From Propionicimonas paludicola (GTDB lineage: Bacteria > Actinomycetota > Actinomycetes > Propionibacteriales > Propionibacteriaceae), in the NCBI RefSeq assembly GCF_002563675.1, contig NZ_PDJC01000001.1:930001-994000 (forward strand): a stretch of DNA of 64,000 bases, written 5' to 3'. A program made the translations under genes and the position numbers. Each line of letters opens with the position of its first letter. Position 1 is the stretch's first letter. This document shows, piece by piece, positions 36,969 to 45,616 of the stretch. The notes beneath the pieces are model-generated. The model was not told the origin of the DNA. It did no database searches and worked only from the letters and a program-made list of their open reading frames with translations.

Positions 36969-38353
36969 TTTGAAGCTCCCGTCTTGTCGGCCTCAGCCAG
37001 GTCGTCCTTGGTGAGGACGAGGGTCCGCTGGACCTTGTTGGTGTAGTAGACCGGGCTCAGGTCGTAGCCGGCCTCGGAGTGCTCGGCCAGGTCGATCCCG
37101 CTGAGCTCGTCCGCCGGGCTGATCCGCCAACCGATGGTGTGCTTGATGATCAGCGCGATGATGTAGGTCACGATCGCGGAGTAGAGCATCACCGAGAAGG
37201 CGCCGATGGCCTGCTTGCCGAGCTGCTCGAAGCCGCCGCCGTAGAACAGGCCGGCGACACCAGGTGCGTGAGCCTTGGTCGGGTCAGCGGCATCGGCGAT
37301 CGAGGTCAGCGCCAGCGGGCTGGCGAAGAAGCCGATCAGCAGGGTGCCGACCAGGCCACCGACCAGGTGGACGCCCACCACGTCGAGCGAGTCGTCGTAG
37401 CCGAACTTGTACTTCAGGCCGACGGCGTAGGCGCAGGCGATACCGGCGATCACGCCGATGGCCAGAGCGCCGAGCGGATCAACAGAACCACAGGCCGGGG
37501 TGATCGCGACCAGGCCGGCCACGATGCCCGATGCGGCACCCAGTGAGGTGGCGTGCCCGTCGCGGATCTTCTCAACGATCAACCAGCCGAGCATGGCAGC
37601 CGCGGTGGCGCCCAGGGTGTTCACCCAGGCCAGGCTGGCCAGGCCGTTGGCGGCCACGGCGGAGCCGGCGTTGAAGCCGAACCAGCCGAACCACAGCAGG
37701 CCGGCGCCCAGCATGACCAGAGTCATGTTGTGCGGACGCATGGGCTTGGTGCCGAAGCCAATACGCGGGCCGAGGACCAGGGCCAAGACCAGCGCCGCGG
37801 TACCGGCGTTGATGTGGATCGCGGTGCCACCGGCGAAGTCGAGAGCGCCGACCACATTGGCGATCCAGCCGCCGACCACGGAACCGTCCGCGCTGGTGAA
37901 GGCGAAGACCCAGTGGGCTGCCGGGAAGTAGACCAGGGTGCCCCAGAGGACGGTGAACAGTGTCCACGCGCCGAAGGAGGCTCGGTCGGCCACGGCGCCG
38001 GAGACCAGTGCGACCGTGATGATCGCGAAACAGGCCTGGAAGGCGACGAAGGCGAGGCTGGGTAGGGAGGCGTCCGGACTGTAGGTGATGAGCCCCTGCA
38101 GGCCCGCATATTCCAGCGGGTTACCGATCAGGCCGAGGCCGCCAACCGAGTTGCCGAAGGACATGCTGTAACCAAACAGGACCCAAAGCACACCGATGAC
38201 GCCCATCGAGATGAAGCTCATCATCATCATGTTCAGGACGCCCTTGGCCCGGACCATGCCACCGTAGAAGAACGCGAGACCGGGGGTCATGAGCAGTACC
38301 AGTGCGGCACTAGCAAGGACCCAGGCGGTGTCGCCTGCGCTGATTTCCAACAT
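36965..38353 (-). CDS. amtB: Ammonium transporter
   Basis: This 462-residue ammonium channel of the Amt/MEP/Rh family has about 11 membrane helices. Family motifs include FFYGGMVRAKGVLNMMM near residue 29, and GGTAIHINAGTAAL with a pore His. A cytoplasmic C-terminal tail carries the region where PII binds. It forms an operon with glnB. Four periodic GTTAC-like boxes lie upstream, suggesting control by a GlnR-type nitrogen regulator. Confidence 0.96.
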   Translation of the reverse strand: MLEISAGDTAWVLASAALVLLMTPGLAFFYGGMVRAKGVLNMMMMSFISMGVIGVLWVLFGYSMSFGNSVGGLGLIGNPLEYAGLQGLITYSPDASLPSLAFVAFQACFAIITVALVSGAVADRASFGAWTLFTVLWGTLVYFPAAHWVFAFTSADGSVVGGWIANVVGALDFAGGTAIHINAGTAALVLALVLGPRIGFGTKPMRPHNMTLVMLGAGLLWFGWFGFNAGSAVAANGLASLAWVNTLGATAAAMLGWLIVEKIRDGHATSLGAASGIVAGLVAITPACGSVDPLGALAIGVIAGIACAYAVGLKYKFGYDDSLDVVGVHLVGGLVGTLLIGFFASPLALTSIADAADPTKAHAPGVAGLFYGGGFEQLGKQAIGAFSVMLYSAIVTYIIALIIKHTIGWRISPADELSGIDLAEHSEAGYDLSPVYYTNKVQRTLVLTKDDLAEADKTGASK

Positions 38354-38376
38354 GGTGATGAGGGTTCCGTACCGGT

Positions 38377-38435
38377 GTTACGTGCCGATGCGGTCCGCGT
38401 TACTAACGCGTTAGCCCATGTTACGAAGTGGTTTC
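38377..38435. promoter_or_regulatory. Candidate GlnR-type nitrogen-control boxes upstream of amtB
   Basis: On the plus strand GTTAC (38399), GTTAG (38410), GTTAC (38420) and GTTTC (38431) start 11, 10 and 11 bases apart, and a further GTTAC lies at 38377, 22 bases away. Read on the minus strand this is GAAAC-n6-GTAAC-n5-CTAAC-n6-GTAAC, very close to the GlnR a-b box pattern of Streptomyces. It sits 24-82 bases upstream of the amtB start. Confidence 0.6.
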
Positions 38436-38510
38436 GGCGCCCAGCTCAGACATCGGAAATCCACAGGTTGAGTGCTGGCGAAGTGGGGGTGGGCGAGCTA
38501 GGTTGGGGGC

Positions 38511-38564
38511 ATGGCACCAAGGCCAGCTCCGACCCCCTCGGGGGAGGGTTCGGCTTGGTGCCAT
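38511..38564 (+). other. Long structured element in the hpf leader
   Basis: ATGGCACCAAGGCC (38511-38524) pairs with GGCTTGGTGCCAT (38552-38564) with one bulge, and the enclosed 27 bases form a second G/C hairpin (CCCCC / GGGGG around 38533-38544). The element ends about 50 bases before the hpf start, which has a separate AGGAGG. It may be an attenuator or control the stability of hpf mRNA. Confidence 0.55.
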
Positions 38565-38614
38565 TGTCATCTCCGCTTGTCATCAGATGAGCGGACCCGA
38601 CCTAGGAGGTAGAC

Positions 38615-39241
38615 ATGGACGTCCTGGTTACTGGTCGCCATTGCCAGATTCCCGACGATTTCCGCGAGCGGGTCACCGACCGGATCGCAGCGATCGAGAA
38701 GCTCAAGGACAGGGTGATTCGAGTCGAGGTCCAGGTCAGTGCCTACGGTTATCGCCGCCAACCCGATCAGGCCACCCAGGTCGAGATCACGCTGCGCGGA
38801 CGGGGCCCGGTGGTCCGGGCCGAGGCGTCCGCCGATGACAAGTTCGTCGCCTTCGACCACGCACTGGATCGGCTGAAGGCGCAGCTACGGCGGGCCGCTG
38901 ACCGTCGCAAGACCCATCGCGGGCTGCGTGGCCAGGCCGCAGTCGAGGACCAGAGCTTCGCGCTGGTCGAGGCCGAGCCGGAGGAGCAGCGTCCGGAGAT
39001 CCGCAAGATCGCCGGAATCGACGTCCAGGGCGACGGCCCGCTGGTGGTCCGGGAGAAGAACTTCGAGGCGACTCCGCTCACCCTGGCTCAGGCTCTGGAC
39101 GAGATGGAGTTGGTCGGCCACGACTTCTTCCTCTACGTGGACGCCGACACCGGCGCGCCCAGCGTGGTCTACCACCGCAAGGCCTACGACTACGGCGTGA
39201 TTCACCTCACCATGGAGGACGCCGAGGCCGCGACGGCGTGA
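38615..39241 (+). CDS. hpf: Ribosome hibernation promoting factor, long form
   Basis: This 208-residue long HPF has an N-terminal ribosome-binding domain (about residues 1-100, with VTGRHCQIPDDFRERV) and a C-terminal dimerisation domain (about 145-205, with VREKNFEATPLTLAQALDEME shown in part). It joins ribosomes into inactive 100S dimers under stress or stationary phase. AGGAGG lies a few bases before the ATG. The long structured leader and a following perfect terminator suggest its own transcript. The gene lies between the comF-like gene and secA, as in Mycobacterium. Confidence 0.94.
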   Translation: MDVLVTGRHCQIPDDFRERVTDRIAAIEKLKDRVIRVEVQVSAYGYRRQPDQATQVEITLRGRGPVVRAEASADDKFVAFDHALDRLKAQLRRAADRRKTHRGLRGQAAVEDQSFALVEAEPEEQRPEIRKIAGIDVQGDGPLVVREKNFEATPLTLAQALDEMELVGHDFFLYVDADTGAPSVVYHRKAYDYGVIHLTMEDAEAATA

Positions 39242-39247
39242 GCCTGT

Positions 39248-39291
39248 CCGGGCCGCGGGGCGAGGATCCGCCGTCCCACCCCGCGGCCCGG
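39248..39291 (+). terminator. Terminator of hpf
   Basis: CCGGGCCGCGGGG (39248-39260) and CCCCGCGGCCCGG (39279-39291) form a perfect 13-bp stem with an 18-base loop, seven bases after the hpf stop codon. No T-run follows. Confidence 0.7.
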
Positions 39292-39313
39292 TGACGCAGG
39301 CTATGTTCGACCT

Positions 39314-40792
39314 GTGAGCCCAACGTTGCGCTACTGGTCGTGGAACCTCGTGATGGGGTTGATCGGTCTCCCCTTCATGATCTCGGTGGTGTCCCTGGTG
39401 GCGATGATTCTGTTCGCCGAGGCCGGGGCGAGTCAGCTGGAGTGGGTCGCCGGCATCGTCACCGTGCTGTTGGTTGCGGTGTTCATCTATCCCCGCGCCA
39501 GTTCGCCCGATCGCCCGCAGGGCTGGGTGCAGGCCTGGTTGCCGGTGCTGATCGGGCCCGCCTACTTCCTACTGGCGTGGCTGGTCGTCTTCCAGGTCGA
39601 GGGGTTCGCCTTCGGTGACAGCTATCGAGTCGCGGCTTACAGCCACGCTCCCTTCCTGCTCTTGCTCATCGGCATCTCGTTCGTGCGCGCGACCATGACC
39701 CTCCCGCTGGTGCTGGTCGCCTCGCTGGTCACTACGGCACTGGCCTTCGGGATCGGCTCCTGGCGGCGGGCGAAGGCCCCGCTCGGTCGGCTGGCCCTTG
39801 CGGTGGTGACGGCGGTGGTGCTGGCGCTGAGTGGTGCCACCGGGGGTCAGCTGGCGGTCGCCAAGGCCAATGCCGACCAGCTGGCGATCGGGACGGTCGT
39901 CTCGCAGGAGGTGGACTTGAGTCAGTACCAGCCGTTCTCCTCGGGGAACCGGTTGGTGAGTCCGGCCACCCGTCCATCGCTGCAGCTGAACGCGGACTTC
40001 CCGGTGTTGGACGGTGCCACGGCGGCCTACCCCATCTATGCGGCGATGGGCCAAGCCATCTACCAGCCGCCGGTCGGGTTGGGCCAGGAAGGCCTGTCCG
40101 AGTTCGCCTGGCAGTACCTGTCCTGCAACAACACCTCCGGCGGATATCAGCGCCTGATCGACGGGGAGGCGGACGTGTTCTTCGGCGCCCAGCCGTCCAA
40201 GGCGCAGCAGGCGGCCGCACAGCAGGCCGGGCGGACCCTGAAGCTCACCCCGATCGGACGGGAAGCATTCGTCATCTTCGTCAGCCAGGACAACCCGGTC
40301 TCGAATCTCAGCTCCGACCAGGTGCGAGCGATCTATACCCGCCAGCTCACCAACTGGAAGCAGGTCGGCGGCACTGACGAGCCGATCATCGCTTTCCAGC
40401 GTCCGCAGAACTCGGGCAGCCAGACGATCATGGAAGCCAAGGTGATGCAGGGTCGGCCGATGGCGGCCCCGCTAAAGGAGGAGAACGCCGCCGGCATGGG
40501 CGACATCCTCAGCTCGGTGGCCGACTACCGGAACTCGCCGGGGGCGATCGGCTACTCCTTCCGCTGGTACGCCACCGTGATGAACGCCAAGGCCGGGCTG
40601 AAGCTGCTCTCCATCGATGGGGTGGCGCCGAGCGTGGAGAACATCCGCAACGGCAGCTACCCGTTCACCGTGGAGGTTCACGCAGTGACCGCCGGCACCA
40701 CGAACTCCAACGTGCCGAAGCTGATCGACTGGGTGCGCTCGGCCGAGGGCCAGGCCCTGATCGAGCAGGTCGGCTACGTCGGACTCGGCTAG
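39314..40792 (+). CDS. PstS-like phosphate-binding domain fused to six membrane helices
   Basis: This 492-residue protein has about six hydrophobic segments in residues 9-178 followed by a periplasmic-binding-protein fold of the PstS type (about 215-492). The binding domain is recognised by FPVLDGATAAYPIYAAM, DVFFGAQPSK, IVFVSQ-type strands and QRPQNSGSQTIMEAKVM. Normal PstS proteins are lipoproteins; here the domain is held by a membrane bundle with no lipobox. No pstCAB genes are nearby, so it may sense rather than transport phosphate or another oxyanion. Start GTG 39314. Confidence 0.78.
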   Translation: MSPTLRYWSWNLVMGLIGLPFMISVVSLVAMILFAEAGASQLEWVAGIVTVLLVAVFIYPRASSPDRPQGWVQAWLPVLIGPAYFLLAWLVVFQVEGFAFGDSYRVAAYSHAPFLLLLIGISFVRATMTLPLVLVASLVTTALAFGIGSWRRAKAPLGRLALAVVTAVVLALSGATGGQLAVAKANADQLAIGTVVSQEVDLSQYQPFSSGNRLVSPATRPSLQLNADFPVLDGATAAYPIYAAMGQAIYQPPVGLGQEGLSEFAWQYLSCNNTSGGYQRLIDGEADVFFGAQPSKAQQAAAQQAGRTLKLTPIGREAFVIFVSQDNPVSNLSSDQVRAIYTRQLTNWKQVGGTDEPIIAFQRPQNSGSQTIMEAKVMQGRPMAAPLKEENAAGMGDILSSVADYRNSPGAIGYSFRWYATVMNAKAGLKLLSIDGVAPSVENIRNGSYPFTVEVHAVTAGTTNSNVPKLIDWVRSAEGQALIEQVGYVGLG

Positions 40793-40828
40793 CCGGCACT
40801 GTCGGAGGCTGCGGCTAGGCTGCGCGCC

Positions 40829-42028
40829 GTGGTAGCGACTCTCACCTCGGCCCAGGCTCGTCGGATCACGCTGGCCGCGCAAGGCTTCGGACGCCGTCCG
40901 GACGCGGCGGTCACCATGCGGCAGGTGCAGCAGGTGGTGAGTCGGCTCGGCCAGCTGCAGATCGACTCGGTGAATGTCTGCGTCCGCGCGCACTACATGC
41001 CGCTGTTCGCCCGGCTGGGCGGCTACGACCGAACTCTGCTCGACCGCGCCGGCGGCGTCGCGCCGCGCCGGGTCTTCGAGTACTGGGGGCATGCCGCTTG
41101 TCTGATTGATGTGAACCTGCAGCCGGCGCTGCGCTGGCGGATGGACGCCAACCGGAGCCGTCCGTGGAACCAGATGCGCGAGATCCTGGGCGCTCACCCC
41201 GAGTTGGTCGACAAGGTGATGGCTCAGGTGCGTGAGCGCGGCCCGCTGACCGCCCGTGAGATCGATCACGAGGAGCAACGCACCCCGGGCAGCTGGTGGA
41301 ACTGGTCGGCGGCCAAGTCGGTGCTCGAGTGGCAGTTCCTGGTCGGCGAACTCACCAGTGCCGGACGCAACACGGCCTTCGAGCGCCGCTACGACCTGCC
41401 CGAGCGGGTGCTGCCGACGGCCGTGCACGCACAGGCCACCCCTGGCGAGGAAGAGGCTCGGCTGATGTTGGCCCGGCGGGCGGCCGCGGCGCTGGGAGTG
41501 TTCACCGAGCCGTGGCTAGCCGAGTACTTCTACACCGACCGGACCCAGACTCAGGTGGCGCTGGCCGAACTGGTGCGTCTGGGCGAGGTGGAGCCGGTCA
41601 CCGTCCGCGGCTGGTCCAGTCCGGCCTATCTGTGGGCGGACGCCGCTCGTCCGCGCCGGATCAGCGGGGACGCCCTGGTAGCGCCGTTCGACTCGCTGGT
41701 CTTCGACCGGGATCGGCTCCTGGAGACCTTCGGGGTGCACTACCGGATCGGGCTGTATACCCCGGCCGCGCAGCGGGTCCACGGCTACTACGTCTACTTG
41801 TTCGTGGCCGACGACGCGATCGCCGCCCGGGTCGACTTGAAGGCCGATCGCAAGTCCGGACGGCTGCTGGTGCAGGCCTCCTGGTTGGAGCCTGGCTGCG
41901 ATCAGGGGCAGACCGCCGTCCGTCTGGCTGTCGAGCTGCGCCGGCTGGCGGACTGGCTGGGGCTGGCCGAGGTGGTGGTGGCGCCACGTGGCGATCTGGC
42001 CGCGGCGCTGGCCGCCGTCAGCGGCTGA
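40829..42028 (+). CDS. YcaQ-like DNA glycosylase (winged-helix HTH_42 family)
   Basis: This 399-residue protein belongs to the HTH_42 family that includes E. coli YcaQ, a glycosylase that unhooks interstrand cross-links and removes alkylated purines. The catalytic QxD motif is present in LQIDSVNV near residue 45. Three winged-helix-like repeats and a C-terminal barrel (VAPFDSLVFDRDRLLE) follow. The length is close to that of YcaQ. Start GTG 40829. The 3' end overlaps the convergent regulator gene by 11 bases. Confidence 0.85.
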   Translation: MVATLTSAQARRITLAAQGFGRRPDAAVTMRQVQQVVSRLGQLQIDSVNVCVRAHYMPLFARLGGYDRTLLDRAGGVAPRRVFEYWGHAACLIDVNLQPALRWRMDANRSRPWNQMREILGAHPELVDKVMAQVRERGPLTAREIDHEEQRTPGSWWNWSAAKSVLEWQFLVGELTSAGRNTAFERRYDLPERVLPTAVHAQATPGEEEARLMLARRAAAALGVFTEPWLAEYFYTDRTQTQVALAELVRLGEVEPVTVRGWSSPAYLWADAARPRRISGDALVAPFDSLVFDRDRLLETFGVHYRIGLYTPAAQRVHGYYVYLFVADDAIAARVDLKADRKSGRLLVQASWLEPGCDQGQTAVRLAVELRRLADWLGLAEVVVAPRGDLAAALAAVSG

Positions 42029-42548
42029 CCGGCGTCACAATCACCAGGATCGCCTCGAACGGCGCCTCCAGCACCTGATAGCTGTGCGGGGCGTCGCTGA
42101 TCCAGGTCAGCACCTCGCCGACGCCGGCCTCCCGCTCGGTGCCGAGAAGTCCGGCGCGCATCCGTCCGCGGGTGACCACGATGTGCTCACGCACCCCGGG
42201 CCCGTGGGCGGGGGACTGGCGGACGGCCTCGGCTCGGCCCTCCACTCGGAAGGTCTCCCGAACCGCTGCCTCGGTGCGGTGGACATCGATCAGCTGATGG
42301 CTGAGTCCGCCGGCCTCGATGCCGGTGCCCAACTCCTCGCCCAGCAGGGCCGAGATCGGTACCTCCAGTGGTCCGGCCAGGGCGTACAGCGTGCCCAGGG
42401 TGGGGTTTCTGGTGCCGGCCTCCAGTTCGGAGAGCGACCCCTTGCCGACGCCGGCGGCAGCAGCCAACCCGGACAGCGAAAAGCCGCGCGCCTGGCGCAG
42501 TTCACGCACCCGGCGTCCGACTGCTGAGTTGAGGTCCGAATCCGTCAC
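42018..42548 (-). CDS. XRE-family transcriptional regulator with cupin domain
   Basis: This 176-residue regulator has an N-terminal XRE helix-turn-helix (about residues 10-65, with FSLSGLAAAAGVGKGSLSELE shown in part) and a C-terminal cupin domain (about 105-172) that probably binds a small effector. It is divergent from a BenE-family transporter gene across a 32-bp near-perfect palindrome, its likely operator. In E. coli a regulator of the same type (YdcN/SutR) also lies next to the BenE-family gene ydcO. Confidence 0.9.
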   Translation of the reverse strand: MTDSDLNSAVGRRVRELRQARGFSLSGLAAAAGVGKGSLSELEAGTRNPTLGTLYALAGPLEVPISALLGEELGTGIEAGGLSHQLIDVHRTEAAVRETFRVEGRAEAVRQSPAHGPGVREHIVVTRGRMRAGLLGTEREAGVGEVLTWISDAPHSYQVLEAPFEAILVIVTPVSR

Positions 42549-42566
42549 GGGCTCAGGCTACTCTTC

Positions 42567-42598
42567 GTTCCACATACGGAACGTTCTGTATGTGGAAC
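42567..42598. promoter_or_regulatory. 32-bp palindromic operator between the XRE-cupin gene and benE-like gene
   Basis: GTTCCACATACGGAAC is followed directly by GTTCTGTATGTGGAAC, two 16-base arms that match as inverted repeats at 15 of 16 positions. It lies 19 bases upstream of the regulator start and 10 bases upstream of the transporter start, so one protein bound here could control both genes. Confidence 0.8.
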
Positions 42599-42607
42599 GG
42601 GGTTGTG

Positions 42608-43807
42608 ATGCGCAGGGCAGTGGTTGCCGGACTGGTGACGATCCTGGTCGGCTACACCGGCGCCTTCGCGGTGGTGCTCACCGGCCTGCAGGCGGTCGGG
42701 GCGAGTCCGGCGCAGGCGGCGTCTGGGTTGGCGGTGCTCTGCTTCACCATGGGCACCGCGACCATCATCCTGGCCTGGCGGTTCCGGATGCCGATCACCA
42801 TCGCGTGGTCCACCCCCGGAGCGGCGCTACTGGCTTCGACCGGGATCCCCGAGGGCGGCTGGCCGGCTGCAGTCTTCGCCTTCATGGTCACCGGAGTCCT
42901 GCTGGCCGTGACCGGGCTGGTGCCGTGGCTGGGTCGGCTGGTGGCCAAGATCCCCACCGCGCTGGCCCAGGCCATGTTGGCCGGCGTGCTGGTGCCGATC
43001 TGTCTGGTTCCGGTGCAGTCGCTGCTGAAGGCGCCGCTGGTGATCGCACCGGTGCTGGTCACCTGGCTGGTGATGCTGGCCTGGAAGCCGCGCTGGGCGG
43101 CAGCCACCGCGGTGGGCCTGGCCCTGGTGATCGCGGTGATCGCCGTGGGCACCGGCCCGGGCCTGTCCGTGCTGCCGCCGCCGGGGACGGCCTTGGTGTT
43201 CACCATGCCGGCCCCGTCGTGGTCGGCCGCGATCGGCTTGGCCGTTCCGCTGTGGCTGGTCACGATGGCCTCACAGAACATCCCCGGCGTCGCCGTGCTG
43301 GGCAGCTTCGGCTACCAGGCGCCCTGGCGCTCAGCGCTGACCCTGACCGGCCTGGGCACGGTCGTCGGCGCGCCATTCGGCGGCCACGCGATCAACTATG
43401 CGGCGATCAGTGCGGCCCTGGCCGCTTCACCGGACGCCGGTGAGGATCCGGCCAAGCGCTGGCGGGCCGCAGTGGTGGCCGGCTTCGGCTATCTGGTCTT
43501 CGGCGGCATCACGGCCACCATCACCGCCTTGGTCTTCGCCGGCCCGCCCGGGTTGCTGCAGGCCGCCGCAGGGGTGGCGCTGCTGGGAACACTAGGGGCG
43601 TCCTTGGCCGGATCGATGGCCGAAGCCGAGGGACGTGAGGCTGCCGTGGTGACCTTTTTGGTGGCGGCCTCCGGAATCAGCGTTGCCGGAATCGGGGCGG
43701 CATTCTGGGCGCTGGCCGCCGGCCTCCTGGTTCGCGCGGTGAGTGTCCAGCTCCGTCGGCGCGGTCAGGGGATTCAGGCTGCGGGACGCCAGAGCATCCG
43801 CGGCTGA
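42608..43807 (+). CDS. BenE-family transporter (benzoate/H+ symporter type)
   Basis: This 399-residue membrane protein belongs to the BenE family, with about 12 helices. Family segments are ITIAWSTPGAALLAS near residue 62, PTALAQAMLAGVL, MASQNIPGVAVLGSFGY, and FGGHAINYAAISAAL. Family members are proposed to import benzoate, but no benzoate-degradation gene is in the window. An in-frame ATG at 42590 lies inside the palindromic operator, so ATG 42608 is preferred. It is probably controlled by the divergent XRE-cupin regulator. Confidence 0.88.
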   Translation: MRRAVVAGLVTILVGYTGAFAVVLTGLQAVGASPAQAASGLAVLCFTMGTATIILAWRFRMPITIAWSTPGAALLASTGIPEGGWPAAVFAFMVTGVLLAVTGLVPWLGRLVAKIPTALAQAMLAGVLVPICLVPVQSLLKAPLVIAPVLVTWLVMLAWKPRWAAATAVGLALVIAVIAVGTGPGLSVLPPPGTALVFTMPAPSWSAAIGLAVPLWLVTMASQNIPGVAVLGSFGYQAPWRSALTLTGLGTVVGAPFGGHAINYAAISAALAASPDAGEDPAKRWRAAVVAGFGYLVFGGITATITALVFAGPPGLLQAAAGVALLGTLGASLAGSMAEAEGREAAVVTFLVAASGISVAGIGAAFWALAAGLLVRAVSVQLRRRGQGIQAAGRQSIRG

Positions 43808-43906
43808 GCCCGATACTGTAACGCCACCTTCACATGCAATAGGTAACTTGCCGATACCAGTTGCTCCTACAGAGTTATGCCCGCATTCAAGAAAGAAGCC
43901 CGCGTG

Positions 43907-44749
43907 ATGCTCTTCAAGAAGACTTCCACCATTGCGGCGAGCGTCGCCGCCCTTGCCCTGGCCCTCACCGGCTGCACGGGCACCCCTGCTGCTCCGGCCA
44001 CCTCGGCTGCGCCGAGCCCGAGTGGCGCCGCGAGCAGTTCCGCGCCCGCCGTCGACTACAAGCTGGTCACCCCGGGCACCCTCACGGTCTGCTCCGACAT
44101 TCCCTACAAGCCCTTCGAGTTCGAGGACGCCTCCACTGACACCGGCTACACCGGCTTCGATGTCGAGATCGTCGGCGCCATCGCCAAGAAGCTGGGGCTC
44201 ACCCTGAAGGTGATCAAGGCTGACTTCGACGCTCTGCAGTCAGGCACTGCCCTGGTGGCCAACCAGTGCGATCTCGCGGCCTCGGCGATGACCATCACCG
44301 ATGAGCGCAAGAAGAACCTCGACTTCGCCGATGCCTACTACGACTCGCTGCAGTCGCTCCTGGTGAAGGCTGATTCCGGGATCACGAACCTGGCCGGTAC
44401 CTCCGGCAAGCGGATCGGGCTCCAGAAGGGCAGCACCGGCAAGTCGTATGCGACCAAGAACGCCCCGAAGGACGCCAGCCTCATCGATTTCCCGGATGAC
44501 GGCAAGATGTTCGTGGCGCTGAAGGCCGGGCAGGTGGACGCGATCCTTCAGGATCAGCCGGTGAACCACCAGCACGAGGTGGACGACCCGACCTACAAGA
44601 TCGTGGAGACCTACAACACCAACGAGCAGTACGGCTTCGCCTTTGCCAAGGACAAGAAGCCCGAGCTGCTGGCTGCGGTCAACGAGCAGCTGAAGGCGCT
44701 GCGCGCTGACGGTAGCTACGGCACGCTGTACAAGAAGTACTTCGGCTGA
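43907..44749 (+). CDS. Polar amino-acid ABC transporter substrate-binding lipoprotein
   Basis: This 280-residue lipoprotein has a basic N terminus (LFKK), a hydrophobic core and a lipobox ALTGC with the acylated Cys at residue 23. A Ser/Ala/Pro linker follows, then a family 3 solute-binding domain (about residues 60-280; PYKPFEF, GFDVEIVGAIAKKLG, DLAASAMTITDERKK). It catches polar amino acids such as glutamine or arginine outside the cell. ATG 43907 follows a GAAAGAAG; an in-frame ATG at 43877 is possible. A strong hairpin separates it from the permease gene. Confidence 0.9.
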   Translation: MLFKKTSTIAASVAALALALTGCTGTPAAPATSAAPSPSGAASSSAPAVDYKLVTPGTLTVCSDIPYKPFEFEDASTDTGYTGFDVEIVGAIAKKLGLTLKVIKADFDALQSGTALVANQCDLAASAMTITDERKKNLDFADAYYDSLQSLLVKADSGITNLAGTSGKRIGLQKGSTGKSYATKNAPKDASLIDFPDDGKMFVALKAGQVDAILQDQPVNHQHEVDDPTYKIVETYNTNEQYGFAFAKDKKPELLAAVNEQLKALRADGSYGTLYKKYFG

Positions 44750-44755
44750 ACGGAT

Positions 44756-44788
44756 GCCTGGTGGGCCCGCTAGCCGGGCCCACCAGGC
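44756..44788 (+). terminator. Intercistronic hairpin between binding protein and permease genes
   Basis: GCCTGGTGGGCCCG (44756-44769) and CGGGCCCACCAGGC (44775-44788) form a perfect 14-bp stem with a 5-base loop, seven bases after the stop codon. No T-run follows, so it is probably a partial terminator or 3'-end stabiliser that lets the cell make more binding protein than permease. Confidence 0.7.
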
Positions 44789-44815
44789 GATCTGTGTGAA
44801 CCCTCGGAGAATCGC

Positions 44816-45616
44816 GTGAGCGTCATCCCGTACCTGAAGCCGACCGTGCGCGCACGGCTCGGCCGAGGCTCGTCCTATGCCATCGGCCTGATCATCCTGC
44901 TGGCGGTAGCTGTATTCGCTGACTGGAACACGATCGGCAAGGAGTTCTTCAACCTGGACGTCGCGGTCAAGATGTGGCCGACGATCGTCACGATCGCGTT
45001 GAAGAACACACTGATCTATACGATCGCCAGCTTTGTGCTGGGATCGGCGCTCGCTGTTCTGCTGGCCGTGCTGAAGGTGACCGGCGGCCCGCTCGGTTGG
45101 TTCGCCGCCGCGTTCATTGAGTTCTTTCGGGGCATCCCCGCGCTGCTGACGATCTTCACTTTCGCCTTCGTCGTCCCGATTGCGTTCGGGTTCCAGATCC
45201 CTGGCGGTGGGCCCGGCGCGGGCATCATGGCGCTCACCATCGTCACCGGTGCGTATGCAGCCGAGATCGTCCGGGCCGGCATCGAGGCGGTTCCGCCCGG
45301 TCAGTCCGAGGCGGCCCGCTCGCTCGGTATGAGTTCTGGCAAGACGATGTTCTGGATCGTGCTGCCCCAGGCGCTGCGGATCGTGATTCCGCCGATGACC
45401 AATGAACTTGTCATGCTGCTCAAGGACACCTCACTGCTCTTCATCGGTGGTTTTGCGGTGAAGGAGAAGGAGCTCACCAGCTTCGGACAGGATGCCTTGA
45501 GTCTTACCGGTAACCCGACGCCGCTGGTGATGGTGGCGTTGGCCTACCTCGTTGTCACGCTACCGCTGACCTACCTGGTCGGCCTGCTCGAGAAGAAGCT
45601 GGACCCGAAGCGATGA
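44816..45616 (+). CDS. Polar amino-acid ABC transporter permease
   Basis: This 266-residue permease belongs to the HisM/GlnP family. It has about five helices and the EAA loop that contacts the ATPase ([24 protein letters not shown], cut around residues 163-186). It follows the binding-protein gene and overlaps the ATPase start by 4 bases. A single permease gene suggests a homodimeric channel. Start GTG 44816. Confidence 0.93.
   Translation: MSVIPYLKPTVRARLGRGSSYAIGLIILLAVAVFADWNTIGKEFFNLDVAVKMWPTIVTIALKNTLIYTIASFVLGSALAVLLAVLKVTGGPLGWFAAAFIEFFRGIPALLTIFTFAFVVPIAFGFQIPGGGPGAGIMALTIVTGAYAAEIVRAGIEAVPPGQSEAARSLGMSSGKTMFWIVLPQALRIVIPPMTNELVMLLKDTSLLFIGGFAVKEKELTSFGQDALSLTGNPTPLVMVALAYLVVTLPLTYLVGLLEKKLDPKR

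Noticed and set aside
42590-43807. ATG 42590 as the start of the BenE-like gene
   Set aside because: It lies inside the palindromic operator and has no ribosome-binding site; ATG 42608 is better placed.
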